A DNA stretch of 64,000 nt from Enterobacteriaceae endosymbiont of Donacia cinerea (GTDB lineage Bacteria > Pseudomonadota > Gammaproteobacteria > Enterobacterales > Enterobacteriaceae), in contig NZ_CP046204.1 of the NCBI RefSeq assembly GCF_012569925.1, positions 126,314 through 190,313 of the forward strand. The letters are read 5' to 3'. Positions 60,117-64,000 of the stretch are shown in pieces. How positions within the stretch are numbered: the stretch's first letter is position 1; every line of letters begins with the position of its first letter. Under the pieces are notes generated by a model that worked only from the letters and a program-made list of their open reading frames with translations, did not search any database and was not told the origin of the DNA. The translations under genes were made by a program, and so were the position numbers.

Positions 60117-61127
60117 TTAATTATTAAAAATTTTAATAATAGAAAAAATACTTTTTTTATCTTTATTTAGTCTAATCAAAGAATTTTTTAAAATATTATT
60201 TTTTAATATAACTTGTATCCAAATTAAGTTAGACTTAAGTATTAGTGATTTTAAAATAATACTACCTCTTATTATTTGCCATTTTTTGGTTTTATTATTT
60301 TGAATTTCTAATAAATCATTAAATAATGGTAAAAAATTAGTTTTACCTTCTAGTAAGAATAATGTCTTATTTTTGTTGTTTTTAAACTTTAAAGTACTAA
60401 TTATTTCTTGTCCTAAATAACAACCTTTATTAAAATCAATAGCATTAAATGTTTCCATATTACTTTGTTGAGGAAAAAATAAATTACAATTATGATTAAT
60501 ATCAATAATAGGATAACCTATTTTCATGTAAAATTCATTCCAAATATTATTATTTATAGTGTAAATTATTTTTTTAGAATAAAATTCTTGCATAAAAAAT
60601 TTAATATTTTTTTTTGATAAAACTAAAAAATAATAATAATTAGAATAACAAAATTTTAAAAAAATGTCTTTTTTAAAAAAAAATAATGTTTTATTTTTTA
60701 ATAAAACATTATTTTTTTTAAAAATTTCAGAAACAATTTTTTTTAAATTTTTACTTGATAAACCAAAAATTGTTTCTCTTGAATCTAAAAAAATTTTTAT
60801 ATTATATAACGAAGTATATTTTTTAATATTTTTTAAATATATTTCTAATATATTTTTTTGAATAATATATTTATAATAATTATTAGAATTTTTAAAAATA
60901 TGCATATTTGTTAATATTCTTCCTTGAGAATTACAATGTAAAGCATTTAAATAATTATTATTATCTAATTTATTAATATTAATAGTTAATTGATTTTGTA
61001 AAAATATTTTACTATCAGGACCTTTAATATTTAAAATTTGTAAATTATTTAAATTAAAAATTTTTAATGAATTATTTACATTATAATTTTTTTTTTTTAT
61101 ATTTTTTCTTTCTATATTACTTAACAT
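60117..61127 (-). CDS. ygfZ: Folate-binding Fe-S cluster repair protein YgfZ
   Basis: YgfZ is a tetrahydrofolate-binding protein of the GcvT fold that supports assembly or repair of certain iron-sulphur enzymes, including radical SAM enzymes. The 336-residue protein (E. coli 326) is diverged but has the family signature KGCYLGQEIISTLKFKN near residue 235 (E. coli KGCYTGQE), the IKGPDSKIFLQNQLT segment near residue 34 and the ALHCNSQGRILTNM segment. A possible client in this window is EpmB. It lies 64 bp downstream of carB on the same strand. Confidence 0.9.
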   Translation of the reverse strand: MLSNIERKNIKKKNYNVNNSLKIFNLNNLQILNIKGPDSKIFLQNQLTININKLDNNNYLNALHCNSQGRILTNMHIFKNSNNYYKYIIQKNILEIYLKNIKKYTSLYNIKIFLDSRETIFGLSSKNLKKIVSEIFKKNNVLLKNKTLFFFKKDIFLKFCYSNYYYFLVLSKKNIKFFMQEFYSKKIIYTINNNIWNEFYMKIGYPIIDINHNCNLFFPQQSNMETFNAIDFNKGCYLGQEIISTLKFKNNKNKTLFLLEGKTNFLPLFNDLLEIQNNKTKKWQIIRGSIILKSLILKSNLIWIQVILKNNILKNSLIRLNKDKKSIFSIIKIFNN

Positions 61128-61191
61128 ATAATTTTTATAAAAATAATGTTTCTAAAAATTAAAATATTTATTATTAAAATAATAAAATTTT

Positions 61192-64000
61192 TTATTTTAA
61201 TAAATAACTATGTAATTCTTGTAAAGAAAATACTCTTTTTTTTAAATTAGTTTTCATAGCATTTACACTAGCTTTAGCTCCATTAATAGTTGTATTATAA
61301 TAAATATTATTTTTTAAAGCTAAAATTCCAATGTAATTGGAATTTTTAGTACACTGTTTTTTTTCTCTAGTATTTATTATATAAGTATATCTTTTATTTT
61401 TTATAAAGTTAACTATATTTGGTTTTTTTTCATTAAATTTTCTGACTTTTTTCACTAATATATTTAATTTTTGTAAAAATTGAGCAGTACCATTTGTTGC
61501 TTCGATTTTAAATCCATAATTTATTAATTTTTGTACTATTGGTAAAATTAATTTTTTATCTTTGTTTTGTATAGATATTAATATAATGCCTTTTTGTTTT
61601 ATAAAAACTTTAGTTCCTAACATTGCTTTATAAAATGCTTCAGCAAAAGAAAATCCTATACCCATAACTTCTCCCGTAGATTTCATCTCAGGACCTAAAA
61701 TAGGATCTATATTATCAAATTTATTAAAAGGTAACATTACTTCTTTGACGGAAAAATATGGAGGAATAATTTCTTTATTAAGATTTAAATCTAATAAAGT
61801 TTTACCTATCATAACTAATGCACCCATTTTTGCTAATGGTATATTTATTGCTTTAGAAATAAAGGGTATTGTTCTAGATGCTCTAGGATTAACTTCTATT
61901 ATATAAATTTTATTATTTTTTATAGCAAACTGGATATTTATTAATCCACATACATTAATTCTAATAGCTAGTTGTTTAGTTTGAATTTTAATTTTATTTA
62001 AAATATTTTTACTTAAGGTACGTGTAGGAAAAGAACACGCAGAATCTCCAGAATGAACTCCTACATATTCAATGTGTTCCATAATACCTCCTATAAAAAC
62101 ATTTTTTCTATCACAAATAGCATCAACATCAACTTCTATAGCATCTTGTAAAAATTTTTCTAATAAAACAGAAATATTATTTTTTATATTTAATAAATAA
62201 TAATTTTTTAAATTATCTTCATTATATATTATTTCCATAGATCTTCCACCTAAAACATAAGAAGGTCTGACTATAATAGGAAAACCTATAATTTTTGCTT
62301 TTATTAAAGCTTCATTTAAATTATTTACTATATAATTAGGAGATTGTTTTAATTTTAAAGAATTAATAATATATTGAAATTTTTTTCTATCTTCAGCAAG
62401 ATCTATAGATCTTGGGCTAGTACCTAAAATATTAATATTTTCTTTTTTTAATTTTTTAGCTAAATTTAATGGAGTTTGTCCTCCGTATTGTATAATTACT
62501 CCTTGTGGTTTTTCTATTCTAATAATTTCTAATACATGTTCTAATGTAATAGGTTCAAAATATAAACGATCTGAAATATCGTAATCAGTAGAGACAGTTT
62601 CTGGATTACAATTAATCATAATTGTTTCAAAATTATTTTTACGTAATATTACTGATGCATGTACACAACAATAATCAAATTCAATACCTTGTCCTATTCG
62701 ATTAGGACCACTTCCTAAAATTATGACTTTTTTTGTATTTTTACTAGGTTTAGCTTCACATTCTATTTCATATGTTGAATATATATAAGCAGTATCTGTT
62801 TTAAATTCTGCAGAACATGTATCTACTCTTTTATATACTGGATGTATATTTAATTTATATCGTAATTTTCTTATTTTATTTTCAGATATATTTAATAAAT
62901 TTGCTAATCTAGCATCAGAAAATCCTTTTTTTTTTAAATTAAAAAAATTTTCTCTATCATATAAATATTTAATACCTAATATTTTTATTTTATTTTCAAT
63001 ATTAATGAGATCTTTTATTTGTAATAAAAACCATTTATCTATTTTTGAATAATAATAAATATCTTTTATTGATATATTTAATCTTATAGCATCTGCAATA
63101 AACCTGATTCTATCAGGACCTGGTTTTTTTAATTCTTTTATAATTAAATTAAAATTTTTTTTATTTTTAATTATATTAATTTTAGGATTAAAACCATTAA
63201 TTCCTGTTTCTAAACTACATAATGCTTTTTGAAGTGATTCTTGAAAAGATCTACCTATAGACATAACTTCACCTACTGATTTCATTTGTGTTGTTAATCT
63301 ATCATTAACATTATGAAATTTTTCAAAATTAAATCTAGGTATTTTAGTAACTATATAATCGATAGAAGGTTCAAAAGCTGCAGTAATGTGATTACTTGTT
63401 ATATCATTTACTAATTCATCTAATGTATATCCAATAGAAAGTTTAGCTGATATTTTTGCAATTGGGAAACCTGTTGCTTTAGATGCTAATGCTGATGATC
63501 GTGACACACGAGGATTCATTTCAATTACTACTAATTTTCCTGTTATTGGATTAATTGCAAATTGAACATTAGCTCCTCCTGATTTAATACCAATAGAATC
63601 CATAATTAATATGGATGCATTTCTCATTATTTGATATTCTTTATCAGATAAAGTTTGTGCTGGTGCTACTGTAATTGAATCTCCTGTATGAATACCCATA
63701 GGATCTATATTTTCAATAGAACATACAATAATAGAATTACTATTTTGATCTTTGATAACCTCCATTTCATATTCTTTCCACCCAATTAATGATTCATCAA
63801 TAATTAATTCATGATTGGGAGATAAACTTAAGCCATTTTTACAAATTTTTTCAAATTCTGTTATATTATTTGCAATTCCTCCCCCACTACCACCCATAGT
63901 AAATGATGGTCTAATAATACATGGAAAACCAATTTTTTTAATATTATTTAATGCTTCATTAATATTATGAATAATAATAGAATTAGGTATATTAAACCCT
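61192..64000 (-). CDS. carB: Carbamoyl-phosphate synthase large subunit (N-terminus off window)
   Basis: CarB makes carbamoyl phosphate for arginine and pyrimidine synthesis, joined to the glutaminase CarA. The gene runs off the right edge; 34 codons precede the first in-window ATG at 63895-63897, and that ATG is internal (equivalent to the MGGSGGGIA segment near E. coli residue 174). Both ATP-grasp halves are present: the first with [16 protein letters not shown] and [18 protein letters not shown], the second with [43 protein letters not shown] and [16 protein letters not shown] in outline. The C-terminal allosteric domain is short and diverged. It feeds ArgI at 27477-28508; carA would be upstream, outside the window. 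Confidence 0.98.
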   Translation of the reverse strand, partial: GFNIPNSIIIHNINEALNNIKKIGFPCIIRPSFTMGGSGGGIANNITEFEKICKNGLSLSPNHELIIDESLIGWKEYEMEVIKDQNSNSIIVCSIENIDPMGIHTGDSITVAPAQTLSDKEYQIMRNASILIMDSIGIKSGGANVQFAINPITGKLVVIEMNPRVSRSSALASKATGFPIAKISAKLSIGYTLDELVNDITSNHITAAFEPSIDYIVTKIPRFNFEKFHNVNDRLTTQMKSVGEVMSIGRSFQESLQKALCSLETGINGFNPKINIIKNKKNFNLIIKELKKPGPDRIRFIADAIRLNISIKDIYYYSKIDKWFLLQIKDLINIENKIKILGIKYLYDRENFFNLKKKGFSDARLANLLNISENKIRKLRYKLNIHPVYKRVDTCSAEFKTDTAYIYSTYEIECEAKPSKNTKKVIILGSGPNRIGQGIEFDYCCVHASVILRKNNFETIMINCNPETVSTDYDISDRLYFEPITLEHVLEIIRIEKPQGVIIQYGGQTPLNLAKKLKKENINILGTSPRSIDLAEDRKKFQYIINSLKLKQSPNYIVNNLNEALIKAKIIGFPIIVRPSYVLGGRSMEIIYNEDNLKNYYLLNIKNNISVLLEKFLQDAIEVDVDAICDRKNVFIGGIMEHIEYVGVHSGDSACSFPTRTLSKNILNKIKIQTKQLAIRINVCGLINIQFAIKNNKIYIIEVNPRASRTIPFISKAINIPLAKMGALVMIGKTLLDLNLNKEIIPPYFSVKEVMLPFNKFDNIDPILGPEMKSTGEVMGIGFSFAEAFYKAMLGTKVFIKQKGIILISIQNKDKKLILPIVQKLINYGFKIEATNGTAQFLQKLNILVKKVRKFNEKKPNIVNFIKNKRYTYIINTREKKQCTKNSNYIGILALKNNIYYNTTINGAKASVNAMKTNLKKRVFSLQELHSYLLK

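Overview
The window looks like part of the chromosome of a long-term, obligate bacterial symbiont derived from the Enterobacterales (Gammaproteobacteria), most likely an insect nutritional symbiont. Base composition is extremely AT-rich throughout, coding density is very high, and proteins are rich in Lys, Asn and Ile. Nearly every gene is a recognisable orthologue of an E. coli core gene. I see no insertion sequences, prophage, CRISPR arrays, toxin modules or unknown accessory genes. I cannot name the genus from sequence alone.

Layout. 1-6,200: end of metK, then gyrA, mutS and a BI-1 family membrane protein. 6,300-16,200: a mur cluster (rsmH, murE, murF, mraY, murD, murG, murC, ddl) from which all ancestral division genes (ftsL, ftsI, ftsW, ftsQ, ftsA, ftsZ) and lpxC are gone. 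16,200-22,800: a DUF721/DciA-like gene, secA, and dnaK-dnaJ behind a well-preserved heat-shock promoter. 23,100-30,000: pepA, valS, argI, an orphan potD, tRNA-Asn. 30,100-35,700: prmB, aroC, a 2-Cys peroxiredoxin, secD, secF. 35,700-41,300: surA-rsmA-apaG-apaH-rsmC and djlA. 41,300-46,000: lepA-lepB-rnc-era-acpS. 46,000-58,500: a collapsed version of the E. coli 94-95 minute region (prlC inserted, rlmB, miaA, mutL, tRNA-Gly, orn, psd, epmA, efp, epmB, groEL, groES, tRNA-Phe). 58,600-64,000: an extended OmpA, ygfZ and most of carB, which runs off the right edge.

Together these genes keep information processing (ribosome and tRNA modification, EF-P and its lysylation enzymes, LepA, Orn, RNase III), mismatch recognition (mutS, mutL), chaperones (DnaKJ, GroESL), the Sec pathway, peptidoglycan precursor synthesis and phosphatidylethanolamine synthesis. 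They also keep parts of arginine (argI, carB) and aromatic amino-acid (aroC) synthesis, as expected of a symbiont feeding its host essential amino acids. Missing lpxC and lptD at their expected places suggests LPS has been lost, yet OmpA with an intact peptidoglycan-binding pair, and SurA, remain.

Regulation is sparse. The visible signals are two sigma-32-type promoters, three sigma-70-type tRNA promoters and three strong hairpin terminators. Many convergent genes end within 3-30 bp of each other with no terminator. I found no previously undescribed multi-gene system. The points worth a second look are the division-gene-free mur cluster, the DciA-like gene, the OmpA extension, the changed Walker A loop of MiaA and several locally degraded proteins.
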